NCBI RefSeq assembly: GCF_007559005.1
Contig: NZ_CP041763.1
Coordinates: 1,210,463-1,274,462, forward strand
DNA length: 64,000 nt
Source: Gordonia zhaorongruii
GTDB lineage: Bacteria; Actinomycetota; Actinomycetes; Mycobacteriales; Mycobacteriaceae
Direction of reading: 5' to 3'
Every line of letters begins with the position of its first letter. Positions within the stretch are counted from its first letter, which is position 1. The notes beneath the pieces were generated by a model that was not told the origin of the DNA, made no database searches, and saw nothing but the letters and a program-made list of their open reading frames with translations. The position numbers and the translations under genes are program-made. This document shows, in pieces, positions 20,350 to 30,274 of this stretch.

Positions 20350-20385
20350 CGCGTCAGGATCCCGCCGAGTCGTTACAGTGTGCTG

Positions 20386-20802
20386 GTGACTGAACAGACT
20401 CTCGTACTCATCAAGCCCGACGGTGTGCAGCGCGGCGTCATCGGCGACATCATCTCCCGGATCGAGCGCAAGGGCCTGACCCTGGCGGCACTCGAACTGC
20501 GGACGGTGTCGGCCGAACTCGCCGGCGAGCACTACGCCGAACATGCTGAGCGTCCCTTCTACGGTTCGCTCCTGGAATTCATCACCTCCGGACCGGTCGT
20601 TGCGGCCGTCGTCGAAGGTCCCCGCGCGATCGCTGCATTCCGTCAGCTCGCCGGCGGCACCGATCCGGTCGACAAGGCGACACCGGGCACCATTCGCGGT
20701 GACCTGGGACTGGAGACCCAGTTCAACCTCGTGCACGGCTCGGACTCTCCCGAGTCGGCAGCCCGCGAGATCGGGCTCTGGTTTCCCTCGCTGAGCTCCT
20801 GA
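20386..20802 (+). CDS. ndk: Nucleoside diphosphate kinase
   Basis: A 138-residue NDP kinase, which balances NTP pools through a phosphohistidine. The N-terminus [13 protein letters not shown] is diagnostic and the catalytic His lies in [19 protein letters not shown] 20386 ([13 protein letters not shown]) fits the family; a GTG six bases upstream is possible. TACAGT at 20375-20380 could be a -10 for a nearly leaderless transcript. Confidence 0.95.
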   Translation: MTEQTLVLIKPDGVQRGVIGDIISRIERKGLTLAALELRTVSAELAGEHYAEHAERPFYGSLLEFITSGPVVAAVVEGPRAIAAFRQLAGGTDPVDKATPGTIRGDLGLETQFNLVHGSDSPESAAREIGLWFPSLSS

Positions 20803-21125
20803 TTCACTTCCCTCGCGACGCGGCGCGTGAGGGCGATTTCCAGTGGAGTGCGGTTCACGGCCGCACGTGTGGGATACTTGAAAAGGTTCGCGGCGTCACG
20901 CTTTGATTCCGAGGACTCGGCGGAAGGCTCACGACCCGCCCGCGTCCCGTGTGACCTCACAAGGTCCGGGAGTGCGGTGGTCGTGAGGGGACCGTCACAG
21001 CAAGGCGTCGATCGCAGACGCGAAGACCACACAACACCCGGCCGTAACGGCCGGCACACATTGGGAAGGCCCTCGCGTGGCCGCGTCGTTCAATGCGACG
21101 CGCCCGGGGGTCTCGAGGAGACCAC
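20803..21125 (+). promoter_or_regulatory. Long non-coding leader region of rne
   Basis: There is no gene in these 323 bases between ndk and the rne start. GGATACTTGA near 20872-20881 resembles a promoter -10, which would leave a 5' leader of about 240 bases. The stretch contains several short G+C-rich inverted repeats, for example CCGGCCGTAACGGCCGG near 21038-21054. Long leaders used for RNase E autoregulation are known in other bacteria; that this one does so is inference. Confidence 0.45.
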
Positions 21126-24100
21126 GTGACCGATAACGGGTCGCCGGAGAACGCCGAATCGGCGAACCTCACGGCGGAACAATTTCCCCTTCGACTCCGC
21201 GTGCACGCATTAGCCCGAATGCTGGGTTCCACCAGCCGGGACGTGCTCACGCATCTCGGAGAGATGGGGGTGACTGCGCGAACCGCGCAGTCATCCATTT
21301 CGCGCGATGACGCATTCGCCGTCGCACAGCGACTCGGTGGGCCGGTTGAGACCCCGCAAGCCGAGAAGCCGAAGGCCGAGACGCCGCACGTTGAGAAGCC
21401 GGCGAGTGCGGCGAGTGCTGCGTCTCCGTCGCTCTTCTCAGCGGTGGAGACCGTCGAGCCCACTTCGGCCTCCGCGCCCGACGACGCGGCTGCGCCGCTC
21501 TTCCTTGCTCCCGAAGCCGATGATTCGAAGGCCAAGGGGAACACCAGCAGGAACAAGGGGCAGAAGGCCAAGCCCGCGGAGACCGAGCCTGCGGAGAACA
21601 AGCCCGCGGAGACCGAGTCCGCAGAGAACAAGTCTGCGAAGACCGAGTCTGCAGAGAACCGGTCCGCTGAGAAAAGCGTCGACAAGCCTGCCGATCCGAC
21701 GCCCGCCGATGAGTCGGGCGGTGACGATAACGGCGGCAACGACGGTAATGACGGTGGAGACTCCCGTGCACGTCGTCGGCGCCGTGGCCGCCGTGGCCGC
21801 GGTCGTGGTCGTGGCGATCAGAACGACGGCGACCAGAACAGCAGCGACCAGAGCGGCAGCGACCACAACAGCAGCGACCAGAGCGGCAGCGACCAGAGCG
21901 CTGAGGGCACGGACGGCGACGCCAAGAAGGACGACGCCAAGGGCGCAGGCAAGAACGGTCAGCACAAGAACGACCAGGGCAAGAACGACCAGGGCAAGAA
22001 CGGTCAGAACCAGAAGTCCGGCGAGAACGCGACTGAGAGTAAGTCCGACGACAAGTCCGACTCGGAATCCGGTTCCGATGACTCAGGAGACTCGTCGAAC
22101 GACTCCGTTCCGACGAGCAAGCGCCGTCGGCGTCGCCGTCGTCGACGTGGTGGCGGAGATGGCGATGACCAGACTTCGGACGATCCGCCGAACACCGTCG
22201 TTCACGAACGCGAGCCGCGCGCCAAGCGAGCGCGTGACGAGGTTCAGGGCATCTCCGGATCGACGAGGCTGGAGGCCAAGCGCCAGCGCCGTCGCGACGG
22301 GCGCGATGCGGGCCGCCGCCGTCCGCCCATCCTGACCGAGTCTGAGTTCCTGGCACGCCGCGAATCCGTCGAACGTGTGATGGTGGTGCGCGAGCGCAGC
22401 GCCAACGGCTCCATGACCTCCCACGAGCACGATGCACCGACCGAGGACTACACGCAGGTCGCGGTCGTCGAAGACGGAGTGCTCGTGGAGCACTTCGTGA
22501 CCACCGAGACCTCGCAGTCGATGGTCGGCAACATCTACCTGGGCCGCGTGCAGAACGTGCTGCCCGGTATGGAGGCGGCGTTCGTCGACATCGGCCGTGG
22601 CCGGAACGGCGTTCTGTACGCAGGCGAGGTCAACTGGGAGGCTGCGGGCCTCGACGGACGGTCCCGGAAGATCGAACAGGCGCTCAAGCCGGGCGACAGC
22701 GTGCTGGTTCAGGTCAGCAAGGACCCCGTCGGTCACAAGGGTGCGCGTCTCACCACGCAGATCTCGCTCGCGGGCCGGTACCTCGTGTACGTCCCGGGCG
22801 GATCGTCGACGGGCATCAGCCGCAAGCTGCCGGACACCGAGCGCAAGCGGCTCAAGCAGATCCTGTCGAAGGTGGTGCCCGACGGGGCGGGAGTGATCAT
22901 CCGCACCGCGTCCGAAGGCGTCAGCGAGGAAGAGCTCGCGGCGGATGTCAAACGACTGGAAGCGCAGTGGAAGGGCATCGAGTCGTCCGCAGACGAGCAC
23001 AAGGCCAAGGGTTCGGGCACTACTCGTGCACTGTACGAGGAGCCCGATCTGCTGGTCCGCGTCGTCCGCGACCTGTTCAATGAGGACTTCACCAAGCTGG
23101 TCGTCGAAGGCGGCAAAGCGTGGAAGCTGGTGTCCGGCTACGTCAAGGACGTCGCACCGGATCTGATGGAACGCGTCGACGAATTCAGCAAGGCGCATGC
23201 CGACGCACCGGATTCGTTCGCCGTGCACCGCATCGACGAGCAGCTCGCCAAGGCGCTCGACCGTAAGGTCTGGTTGCCGTCGGGCGGCACTCTCATCATC
23301 GAGCACACCGAGGCGATGACCGTCGTCGACGTCAACACCGGCAAGTTCACCGGGTCGGGCGGGAACCTCGAGGAGACCGTCACTCGCAACAACCTGGAGG
23401 CGGCCGAGGAGATCGTGCGGCAGATGCGTCTGCGCGACATCGGCGGCATGATCGTCGTCGACTTCATCGACATGGTGCTCGAGTCGAACCGTGATCTGGT
23501 GCTGCGCAGGCTCACCGAGGCGCTGGCGCGCGACCGCACCCGGCACCAGGTATCCGAGGTGACGTCCCTCGGGCTGGTCCAGATGACGCGCAAGCGTCTG
23601 GGTACAGGACTCCTCGAGGCGTTCTCCACCACCTGCACCGCATGTTCGGGTCGCGGCGTGATCGTGCATGCCAACCCTGTCGAGGTCCGCCCGTCCGACG
23701 ACGGGTCGCGTGACTCCGGCGGTCGGCGCTCGCGTCGCAAGCGCGGTCGCGGCGATGCCGCCCCGGCTGCCTCGTCGGGCGGCGACCAGCGGTCGGAGCA
23801 GAAGACCGAATCGAAGGATGCGCAGAAGGCGGCGCCGCACAAGCCCGCAGCCGACCATCCGCTGTTCCGTGCGATGGCGCACCACGAAGAGGACGGCGAA
23901 GGCAAGGCTGTCGAGTCGAAGCCTGCGGAAACCAAGCGTGCCGAGACCAAACCTGTTGAGCCCAAGGCTGGTGAGACCAAGCCTGTTGAGACCAAGGCTG
24001 CCGAGACTAAGGCTGCCGAGCCCAAGGCTGCGGAATCCAAGGCTGCGGAATCCAAGCATGCGGAACCCGAACCTGCCGAGCCGGTCGTCAAGACGACCCC

Positions 24101-24293
24101 GCGCCGTCGTCGCGCGGTGCGGCGCCCCGCAGCACCGACTGCGGTGGTGCCCGAGGCGGTCACCGTGGAGCAGAACACGGAACCGGTCACGACGGTCGCT
24201 GCACCGTCCGCCGAACCCGCTGTCACGGTCACGCGCACACCGCGTCGGCGCAGCGGGCGGCGGGCGGCGGGAGCCCCGCCGACCAGCGAGTAG
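21126..24293 (+). CDS. rne: Ribonuclease E/G family endoribonuclease
   Basis: 1055 residues. A short N-terminal helical domain (RLRVHALARMLGSTSRDVL) is followed by a disordered region to about residue 430, with AETE/AENK repeats, NSSDQSGSD repeats and arginine-rich patches. The catalytic core runs from about 450 to 850: an S1 domain from NIYLGRVQNVLPGMEAAFVD, DNase I-like catalytic Asp residues in VVDVNTGKFTG (near 735) and VVDFIDM (near 778), and the zinc-link CTACSGRG (near 837). The tail is again disordered with AETK/AESK repeats. The GTG start has GAGGAG six bases before it. RNase E is the main mRNA-decay and rRNA-processing enzyme and its Arg-rich flanks bind RNA. Confidence 0.95.
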   Translation: MTDNGSPENAESANLTAEQFPLRLRVHALARMLGSTSRDVLTHLGEMGVTARTAQSSISRDDAFAVAQRLGGPVETPQAEKPKAETPHVEKPASAASAASPSLFSAVETVEPTSASAPDDAAAPLFLAPEADDSKAKGNTSRNKGQKAKPAETEPAENKPAETESAENKSAKTESAENRSAEKSVDKPADPTPADESGGDDNGGNDGNDGGDSRARRRRRGRRGRGRGRGDQNDGDQNSSDQSGSDHNSSDQSGSDQSAEGTDGDAKKDDAKGAGKNGQHKNDQGKNDQGKNGQNQKSGENATESKSDDKSDSESGSDDSGDSSNDSVPTSKRRRRRRRRRGGGDGDDQTSDDPPNTVVHEREPRAKRARDEVQGISGSTRLEAKRQRRRDGRDAGRRRPPILTESEFLARRESVERVMVVRERSANGSMTSHEHDAPTEDYTQVAVVEDGVLVEHFVTTETSQSMVGNIYLGRVQNVLPGMEAAFVDIGRGRNGVLYAGEVNWEAAGLDGRSRKIEQALKPGDSVLVQVSKDPVGHKGARLTTQISLAGRYLVYVPGGSSTGISRKLPDTERKRLKQILSKVVPDGAGVIIRTASEGVSEEELAADVKRLEAQWKGIESSADEHKAKGSGTTRALYEEPDLLVRVVRDLFNEDFTKLVVEGGKAWKLVSGYVKDVAPDLMERVDEFSKAHADAPDSFAVHRIDEQLAKALDRKVWLPSGGTLIIEHTEAMTVVDVNTGKFTGSGGNLEETVTRNNLEAAEEIVRQMRLRDIGGMIVVDFIDMVLESNRDLVLRRLTEALARDRTRHQVSEVTSLGLVQMTRKRLGTGLLEAFSTTCTACSGRGVIVHANPVEVRPSDDGSRDSGGRRSRRKRGRGDAAPAASSGGDQRSEQKTESKDAQKAAPHKPAADHPLFRAMAHHEEDGEGKAVESKPAETKRAETKPVEPKAGETKPVETKAAETKAAEPKAAESKAAESKHAEPEPAEPVVKTTPRRRRAVRRPAAPTAVVPEAVTVEQNTEPVTTVAAPSAEPAVTVTRTPRRRSGRRAAGAPPTSE

Positions 24294-24495
24294 GGCCGGT
24301 CGAGGCCGGTTTGACCTTGCAGGCTGCGGTCCCGTAGCCTTGACAGGTCGCCCTCCGCAGACGCGTGCTGGGTTGCGCGCTGTGCGCGGAGGTGGTGTCG
24401 GAGATCTCTTCGATGTCAGAGCACAACAAACATTCGCCGATGTGCAGGAATGGCCTGCGGTATCGGCCCGATGAGACGAGTAAGAGGACAGCGGG

Positions 24496-24807
24496 ATGGC
24501 AACGTACGCGATCGTCAAGACCGGCGGTAAGCAGTACAAGGTCGCCGAAGGCGACATTGTGAAGGTTGAGAAGATCGACGCGGAGCAGGGCAGCTCGGTT
24601 CAGCTGCCGGTCGCGCTGGTCGTCGACGGCGCAAACTTGACCACCGACGCGGACAAGCTGTCCAGCGTCTCGGTCGATGCCGAGATTCTCGAGCACGTGA
24701 AGGGCCCGAAGATCCGCATTCACAAGTACAAGAACAAGACCGGCTACCACAAGCGTCAGGGTCACCGTCAGCGTCTGACGGTCCTGCGGGTCACCGGCAT
24801 CAAGTAG
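24496..24807 (+). CDS. rplU: 50S ribosomal protein L21
   Basis: A 103-residue bL21. It has the typical start [20 protein letters not shown] and end [22 protein letters not shown]. It is 33 bp upstream of rpmA, the standard bL21-bL27 pair. The 202-bp gap after rne has two TTGAC(A/C) boxes (near 24311 and 24337) that could serve as -35 elements. Confidence 0.97.
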   Translation: MATYAIVKTGGKQYKVAEGDIVKVEKIDAEQGSSVQLPVALVVDGANLTTDADKLSSVSVDAEILEHVKGPKIRIHKYKNKTGYHKRQGHRQRLTVLRVTGIK

Positions 24808-24839
24808 TTCGATCGTAAAGTTCTCAGGAGGACAGCAAG

Positions 24840-25103
24840 ATGGCACATAAGAAGGGTGCATCCAGCTCGCGTAACGGTCGCGACTCTAATGCCCAGCGAC
24901 TCGGCGTCAAGCGCTTCGGCGGCCAGCAGGTCAGCGCAGGCGAGATCCTGGTCCGCCAGCGCGGAACCAAGTTCCACCCGGGCGTCAACGTCGGCCGTGG
25001 TGGCGACGACACCCTGTTCGCTCTCGAGTCGGGTGCTGTGGAGTTCGGCAGCAAGCGCGGCAAGAAGACCGTGAACATCGTTCCGGAGTCGGCCTCGGTC
25101 TGA
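24840..25103 (+). CDS. rpmA: 50S ribosomal protein L27
   Basis: An 87-residue bL27 with the signature [20 protein letters not shown] and [22 protein letters not shown]. It has no N-terminal extension, so the tail that reaches the peptidyl-transferase centre is ready without cleavage. AGGAGG lies seven bases before the start. Followed by a strong terminator. Confidence 0.97.
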   Translation: MAHKKGASSSRNGRDSNAQRLGVKRFGGQQVSAGEILVRQRGTKFHPGVNVGRGGDDTLFALESGAVEFGSKRGKKTVNIVPESASV

Positions 25104-25136
25104 CTCGGTTCGAACGGGTAACTCAGCTTTAACAGA

Positions 25137-25168
25137 GCGGGCCGGGGTCATCGTGATCCCCGGCCCGC
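25137..25168 (+). terminator. Terminator after rpmA
   Basis: The stem GCGGGCCGGGG at 25137-25147 pairs with CCCCGGCCCGC at 25158-25168. The 10-base middle TCATCGTGAT can extend the pairing, and TTTCT follows. This separates the ribosomal-protein pair from obgE. Confidence 0.88.
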
Positions 25169-25181
25169 TTTCTGCATTCAC

Positions 25182-25232
25182 ACGGTGTACTGATGAAGAC
25201 GGTGCACTGATGGACACGGTGCACTGATGAAA
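25182..25232. repeat. Three head-to-tail 17-bp repeats in the obgE leader
   Basis: The units ACGGTGTACTGATGAAG (25182-25198), ACGGTGCACTGATGGAC (25199-25215) and ACGGTGCACTGATGAAA (25216-25232) tile without gaps, and the last runs into the obgE Shine-Dalgarno sequence. Each unit contains CTGATG, so each offers an ATG; the 17-bp period puts these ATGs in three different frames. Confidence 0.9.
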
Positions 25233-25241
25233 GGAGACGCC

Positions 25242-26726
25242 ATGTCGCGCTTCGTCGACCGCGTCACGATCGAAGTGGCCGCCGGCAACGGCGGACACGG
25301 CTGCACGTCTGTGCACCGCGAGAAGTTCAAACCGCTCGGCGGCCCCGACGGCGGTAACGGCGGTAACGGCGGTGACGTCCGCCTCATCGTCGATCCGCAG
25401 GTGCATACGCTGCTGGACTTCCATTTCCGGCCGCATGCGCGGGGAACCAACGGGCGGCCCGGAGCGGGCGGAAACCGAAGTGGGGCCAACGGAGACGAAC
25501 TCGTCCTCGGCGTTCCGGACGGCACCGTGGTCCTCGATGACCGGGGATCGATCGTCGCCGACATGGTCGGTGCTGGCACCGAGTTCGTGGCGGCCCAGGG
25601 AGGTCGAGGCGGACTGGGTAACGCAGCGCTCGCATCCCGGGCGCGGAAGGCCCCTGGTTTCGCGTTGCTCGGTGAGCCCGGCGAGGAACGGTCTCTGGTT
25701 CTGGAGCTCAAGTCGGTCGCCGACGTCGGACTGGTCGGCTTCCCCTCTGCGGGTAAGTCATCGCTCGTGTCGGTCCTGTCGGCGGCGAAGCCGAAGATCG
25801 CCGATTACCCGTTCACCACTCTCACGCCGAACCTCGGTGTGGTCACCGCGGGTGCGAACGTCTTCACCGTCGCCGACGTGCCCGGACTCATACCGGGTGC
25901 ATCGGAGGGGCGAGGACTCGGGCTGGAGTTCCTCCGGCATCTCGAACGCTGCGCGGTGCTGGCGCATGTCGTCGACTGCGCGACGCTGGAGCCGGGACGC
26001 GATCCGCTCTCCGACATCGATGCGCTCGAAGCCGAGCTGGCGGCGTATCAGCCCGCACTCGACACCGACCACTCGCTCGGTGATCTCGCGAATCGGCCCC
26101 GAGTGGTCATCCTCAACAAGATCGACGTCCCGGAGGCTGCCGAGCTGGCCGACTTCGTCGAGGCCGACGTCGCCAAGCGCGGTTGGCAGGTGTTCCGGAT
26201 CTCGGCCGTCGCCCATCAGGGGCTGTCCGAGCTGACGTACGCGCTCGCCGAACTGGTCGCGGCCTACCGCCGCGAGCACGACAAGCCCGTCGCACGGCGC
26301 GCTGTCATCCGGCCCAAGGCCGTCGACCACGGTGAGTTCACGGTGGATCCGGATCCCGGTATCGAAGGCGGATTCATCGTTCGCGGATCGCGTCCGGAGC
26401 GGTGGATCCGGCAGACCCAGTTCGACAACGACGAGGCCGTCGGCTACCTCGCCGACCGTCTCAACCGGCTCGGTGTGGAAGCCGCGCTGGTCAAGAAGGG
26501 CGCGCGGCCTGGTGCCGCCGTGACCATCGGTGCGGTGACGTTCGACTGGGAGCCTGCGGCGCCGACCGGCGACCAGGTGCCGGTCACCGGTCGCGGCACC
26601 GACGTCCGCCTGGAGCAGCACGATCGCATGGGTGCCGCCGAGCGCAAGGTGGCGCGATCGATGCGGCGCCAGCGCCCCGAAGACGATGCGGAGGAGACTC
26701 TCGGCTGGGAAGCCGGAGATGAGTGA
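25242..26726 (+). CDS. obgE: GTPase ObgE/CgtA
   Basis: 494 residues. The glycine-rich Obg fold (residues 1-160; [14 protein letters not shown]) is followed by the G domain with G1 GFPSAGKSS near 166, switch [18 protein letters not shown] and [10 protein letters not shown]-terminal OCT domain lies near 350-430, before a charged tail. Obg GTPases act in 50S assembly and stress responses. ATG 25242 has AAAGGAG six bases upstream; the ATG at 25227 belongs to the last 17-bp repeat and is less likely. It overlaps proB by eight bases. Confidence 0.96.
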   Translation: MSRFVDRVTIEVAAGNGGHGCTSVHREKFKPLGGPDGGNGGNGGDVRLIVDPQVHTLLDFHFRPHARGTNGRPGAGGNRSGANGDELVLGVPDGTVVLDDRGSIVADMVGAGTEFVAAQGGRGGLGNAALASRARKAPGFALLGEPGEERSLVLELKSVADVGLVGFPSAGKSSLVSVLSAAKPKIADYPFTTLTPNLGVVTAGANVFTVADVPGLIPGASEGRGLGLEFLRHLERCAVLAHVVDCATLEPGRDPLSDIDALEAELAAYQPALDTDHSLGDLANRPRVVILNKIDVPEAAELADFVEADVAKRGWQVFRISAVAHQGLSELTYALAELVAAYRREHDKPVARRAVIRPKAVDHGEFTVDPDPGIEGGFIVRGSRPERWIRQTQFDNDEAVGYLADRLNRLGVEAALVKKGARPGAAVTIGAVTFDWEPAAPTGDQVPVTGRGTDVRLEQHDRMGAAERKVARSMRRQRPEDDAEETLGWEAGDE

Positions 26727-27834
26727 GGTCCGGAACGCGATAGCCCACGCGCGCAGCATCGTCGTCAAGATCGGCTCGTCGGCCATCACGGATCTGGAGA
26801 ACGGTCTCGACCACGGACGTCTCGACGCGCTGGTCGATGCCCTCGAGCACCGGATGAGTGCCGGCAGCGACGTGATCGTGGTGTCCTCGGGCGCAGTCGG
26901 CGCCGGCATCGCGCCGCTCGGTCTGCGTAAGCGTCCGAGCGACCTCGCCACCAAACAGGCGGCGGCGAGCGTCGGTCAACTGGAACTCGCCCACGCGTGG
27001 GGGACTTCCTTCCGGCGGTACCGGAGGGTGGTCGGCCAGGTCCTGCTGACGGCGGACGACGTCTCCGATCGCGCCCATCATGCGAACGCGCAGCGCACCC
27101 TCGATCGGCTGCGCGCGTTGCATGCGGTGGCCGTCGTCAACGAGAACGACACGGTCGCGACCAACGAGCTCCGGTTCGGCGACAACGACCGTCTCGCGGC
27201 TCTGGTGGCGCATCTGGCAGGCGCCGACGCTCTGGTGCTGCTATCCGATGTGGACGGGCTGTACACCGGTGATCCGCGGCGACCGGGACCGGACGGCCGT
27301 CCGGCCGAGATGATCGACCAGGTCGACGGACCGGAGGATCTGGACGGTGTGATCGCCGGTACCGGCGGATCGTTGGGGACCGGGGGCATGGCGTCGAAAC
27401 TGGCCGCCGCGCGGCTGGCCTCCGATTCCGGTGTCCCCGTGTTGCTGGCCTCTGCTTCCGCGGCGGCCGCGGCGCTCGACGGCGCCTCGGTCGGCACGGT
27501 GTTCGCGGCCCGTGAGGTACGGCTGTCCGCACGGAAGTTCTGGGTGCGCCACGCGGCACAGTCGCACGGAAGTCTCGTACTCGACGACGGCGCGATCGAC
27601 GCGGTGTGCAAGCGTCGCCGGTCCTTGCTGTCCGCAGGCGTCACCGCCGCTCATGGTGGCTTCTCCATCGGCGACGTCGTGGATCTCCTCGACGATGCGG
27701 GGCGGATTCGCGGGCGGGGAGTGGTGGCCTACGACGCCGACGATGCCGCGTGCATGATCGGACGGTCCACCGACGTTCTCCCGCCGGACCTGCGGCGCCC
27801 GCTGATCCACGCCGACGACCTCGTGATCGTCTGA
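26719..27834 (+). CDS. proB: Glutamate 5-kinase
   Basis: A 371-residue enzyme for the first step of proline synthesis from glutamate. The amino-acid kinase domain has [41 protein letters not shown] and [17 protein letters not shown]-terminal PUA domain begins near residue 275. The start overlaps the end of obgE (out of frame), the conserved Obg-ProB pairing. The adjacent ectABC genes also make an osmolyte, but on the opposite strand. Confidence 0.95.
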   Translation: MSEVRNAIAHARSIVVKIGSSAITDLENGLDHGRLDALVDALEHRMSAGSDVIVVSSGAVGAGIAPLGLRKRPSDLATKQAAASVGQLELAHAWGTSFRRYRRVVGQVLLTADDVSDRAHHANAQRTLDRLRALHAVAVVNENDTVATNELRFGDNDRLAALVAHLAGADALVLLSDVDGLYTGDPRRPGPDGRPAEMIDQVDGPEDLDGVIAGTGGSLGTGGMASKLAAARLASDSGVPVLLASASAAAAALDGASVGTVFAAREVRLSARKFWVRHAAQSHGSLVLDDGAIDAVCKRRRSLLSAGVTAAHGGFSIGDVVDLLDDAGRIRGRGVVAYDADDAACMIGRSTDVLPPDLRRPLIHADDLVIV

Positions 27835-27850
27835 CCCGGCCGCGAGAGAG

Positions 27851-27887
27851 TTCGAGGGGCGCACCGGAATCCGGTGCGCCCCTCGAA
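27851..27887. terminator. Bidirectional terminator between proB and ectC
   Basis: A perfect 17-bp stem (27851-27867 with 27871-27887; arms start TTCGAGGGGCGC) closes a 3-base loop AAT. It lies between two convergent stop codons, 16 bp after proB and 7 bp after ectC. Confidence 0.9.
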
Positions 27888-27894
27888 TGGTTTC

Positions 27895-28341
27895 TCAGGC
27901 CCGGTGACGACCCGGCTCAGCCGCAGCGGCGTCGGCGTCCTCCAGCGGAGGAACCTCCACCAGCGGGTAGATGCCGTTCTCGTCGTGAACCTCGGTGCCG
28001 ACGACCGGTGGGTTGAAGACGCAGAGCATGCGCAGCTGAGTCTTCGCGGTGACCGTGTGGCGGTCGTACTTGTCCATCATGTACATCGTGCCCGCCGCGA
28101 GCGGGTACGTCGTGCCGGTCTCGCGGTCGAGGAGTTCGCCCTCGCCCTCGACGAGCCAGACGGCCTCGATGTGGTTGGCGTAGTGGAACTCGTTGACCGA
28201 ACCCGCAGCGATGGTGGTCTCGTGGAACGAGAAGCCGACCCGGTCGCCGCCGAGGACGATGCGCTTGGAGACCCAGTTGCCCTTGGGGTCGGCGACCTCG
28301 CGGTCGGTGCCGGTGATTTCCTGGGTGGTGCGAACGATCAT
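27895..28341 (-). CDS. ectC: L-ectoine synthase
   Basis: A 148-residue cupin that closes N-gamma-acetyl-diaminobutyrate into ectoine. It has the EctC start [16 protein letters not shown] and the cupin stretch [18 protein letters not shown] with [20 protein letters not shown] 28341 overlaps the ectB stop (ATGA), so it is translationally coupled. It is the last gene of ectABC; no hydroxylase (ectD) follows. Confidence 0.95.
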   Translation of the reverse strand: MIVRTTQEITGTDREVADPKGNWVSKRIVLGGDRVGFSFHETTIAAGSVNEFHYANHIEAVWLVEGEGELLDRETGTTYPLAAGTMYMMDKYDRHTVTAKTQLRMLCVFNPPVVGTEVHDENGIYPLVEVPPLEDADAAAAEPGRHRA

Positions 28342-29609
28342 CGGAGTGCCTCCTCGACGGATTCGGTGAGAATGTCCATGCCCTGGGTGAGCTCGTCGTC
28401 GCTCAGAGTGAGCGGCGGCAGCAGCTTGATGACCTCGTCGGACGGTCCCGAGGTCTCGGCCAGCATGCCGCGCTCGAAAGCCTTCGAGCACGCCTCGCCC
28501 GCCTTGTCGGCGTCATCGAAGGCCAGGCCCTGGATCATGCCGCGGCCACGACGCTTGATGCCTTCGTTGCGCTTGCACAGCTCCTCGAAACGGTCCGCGA
28601 TGAGCTGGCCCTTGCGCTTGGTGTCGGCGGCGAACGAGTCGTCCGACCAGTAGGTGTCGATGGCCGCCTTGGCGGTCACGAACGACGGGTTGTTGCCGCG
28701 GAAGGTGCCGTTGTGCTCGCCGGGCTCCCAGACGTCGAGATCGCGGCGGAACAGCGTCAGCGCCATCGGCAGACCGTAGCCGCCGATGGACTTGGACAGC
28801 GTGACGATGTCGGGCTTGATGCCGGCTTCCTCGAAGGAGAAGAAGTCGCCGGTACGGCCGCAGCCCATCTGCACGTCGTCGACGATCAGCAGCATGTCCT
28901 GGCGCTTGCACAGCTCGGCGAGCCCCTGCAGCCACTCGGCGCGCGCGACGTTGACGCCGCCCTCGCCCTGAACCGTCTCGACGATGACGGCTGCGGGGTG
29001 ATTCAGTCCGCTGCCCTCGTCGTTCAGGACGCGCTCGAACCAGCTGAAGTCCTCGTGGGCGCCGCCCATGTAGTTGTCGAACGGCATCGGGGTCGAGTGG
29101 ACCAGCGGGATACCCGCGCCGGCGCGCTTCATCGCGTTACCGGTGACCGACAGCGACCCGAGGGTCATGCCGTGGAAGGCGTTCGTGAAGTTCACGACGG
29201 CCTCGCGGCCGGTGACCTTGCGCGCCAGCTTCAGCGCGGACTCGACGGCGTTGGTGCCGGTCGGTCCGGGGAACTGGACCACGTAGTCCAGGTCGCGCGG
29301 AGCGAGGATCTTCTCCCCGAAGGCCTGCAGGAACTCGCCCTTGGCCACGGTGTTCATGTCCAGGCCGTGGGTGATGCCATCCCGCGCGATGTAGTCGATG
29401 AGGGCTTCCTTGAACTTCGGATTGTTGTGTCCGTAGTTCAGGGCGCCGGCACCGGCGAAGAAGTCGAGGTAACGCTTACCGTCGACGTCGGTGATCCAGC
29501 TTCCCTGCGCGGTGTCGAACATCGCGGGCCAGTTACGGCAGTAGGAGCGGACCTGGGATTCGTACTTGTCGAACGTTTCTTCAGTCACTGCGCTTTTCTG
29601 CGTCGTCAT
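28338..29609 (-). CDS. ectB: Diaminobutyrate--2-oxoglutarate transaminase
   Basis: A 423-residue class III PLP aminotransferase that makes L-2,4-diaminobutyrate from aspartate semialdehyde. PLP-site motifs are [39 protein letters not shown] and the Schiff-base lysine in [15 protein letters not shown]. It is the middle gene of ectABC, 37 bp after ectA and overlapping ectC. Confidence 0.95.
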   Translation of the reverse strand: MTTQKSAVTEETFDKYESQVRSYCRNWPAMFDTAQGSWITDVDGKRYLDFFAGAGALNYGHNNPKFKEALIDYIARDGITHGLDMNTVAKGEFLQAFGEKILAPRDLDYVVQFPGPTGTNAVESALKLARKVTGREAVVNFTNAFHGMTLGSLSVTGNAMKRAGAGIPLVHSTPMPFDNYMGGAHEDFSWFERVLNDEGSGLNHPAAVIVETVQGEGGVNVARAEWLQGLAELCKRQDMLLIVDDVQMGCGRTGDFFSFEEAGIKPDIVTLSKSIGGYGLPMALTLFRRDLDVWEPGEHNGTFRGNNPSFVTAKAAIDTYWSDDSFAADTKRKGQLIADRFEELCKRNEGIKRRGRGMIQGLAFDDADKAGEACSKAFERGMLAETSGPSDEVIKLLPPLTLSDDELTQGMDILTESVEEALR

Positions 29610-29646
29610 CTTGAGTTGTCCTTACAGTATGTCGGCGTCGTGAGAA

Positions 29647-30168
29647 TCAGGACGCCGGCGAGAGCCGGTAAAGATCCTCCGGCTCGTGCGAATCGCCGAA
29701 CAGTTCGGCCTTGAGGAAGGGTGCGCGGGTGAACTCCAAACCGAGTTCTCGTGCCACCCCGGCGAACAGCGCCTGCGACGCTTCGTTGTCGGGGCTGATC
29801 GTGGTGTGGATCGCGGTCACGCCCGATCCCGTGTTGCGCTTGAACAGCTCACGCAACATGGTTCCGGCGATCCGCTTGCCGCGCTGATCGGAGTCGACCG
29901 CTACCTGCCACACCATGAGTGCGTCATCGGTCTGCGGTCGACAGTATCCGGTGACGAAGCCGACGACCCTTCCCTCTACTTCGGCGACGATGGAGGTGTC
30001 GGAGAAATCTGCACCCCACAACACGTAGGCGTAGCTCGAATTCACATCGAGAACCTGCGAGTCGCGGGCAATTTCCCACATTCTGATTCCATCGTCAACC
30101 CGGGGCCGCCGGTAGGCGACTCCGTTGTCGTCGTTCAAATCGAACTGAGTATCTGATTCCGGGTTCAT
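29647..30168 (-). CDS. ectA: L-2,4-diaminobutyrate N-acetyltransferase
   Basis: A 173-residue GNAT enzyme, the first committed step of ectoine synthesis. It has YRRPRVDDGIRMWEIARDSQVLDVNSSY, the EctA hallmark, and the acetyl-CoA loop VDSDQRGKRIAGTML. It heads ectABC; a GTCAC direct repeat lies 24 bp upstream. Confidence 0.94.
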   Translation of the reverse strand: MNPESDTQFDLNDDNGVAYRRPRVDDGIRMWEIARDSQVLDVNSSYAYVLWGADFSDTSIVAEVEGRVVGFVTGYCRPQTDDALMVWQVAVDSDQRGKRIAGTMLRELFKRNTGSGVTAIHTTISPDNEASQALFAGVARELGLEFTRAPFLKAELFGDSHEPEDLYRLSPAS

Positions 30169-30191
30169 GACGTACTCAAGGTTAGCCAGCG

Positions 30192-30207
30192 GTCACATCG
30201 ATGTCAC
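30192..30207 (-). promoter_or_regulatory. GTCAC direct repeat upstream of ectA
   Basis: GTCAC-ATCGAT-GTCAC (read GTGAC-ATCGAT-GTGAC on the coding strand) is a direct repeat with an 11-bp period, 24 bp before the ectA start. This spacing is typical for dimeric OmpR/PhoB-family response regulators, and it overlaps a 10-bp palindrome ACATCGATGT. The regulator cannot be named from sequence. Confidence 0.4.
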
Positions 30208-30274
30208 ACGATCCGCGTAGCGGCCTCGATAAAGGCCGAGCTTTGTGCAGGCCAACCCCGGGTTGTGCGTTAAA

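Noticed and set aside
21530-24080. Repeat clusters in rne as a possible CRISPR array
   Set aside because: The repeats are in frame, variable in length and encode AETK-like and NSSDQSGSD peptides; there are no unique spacers.
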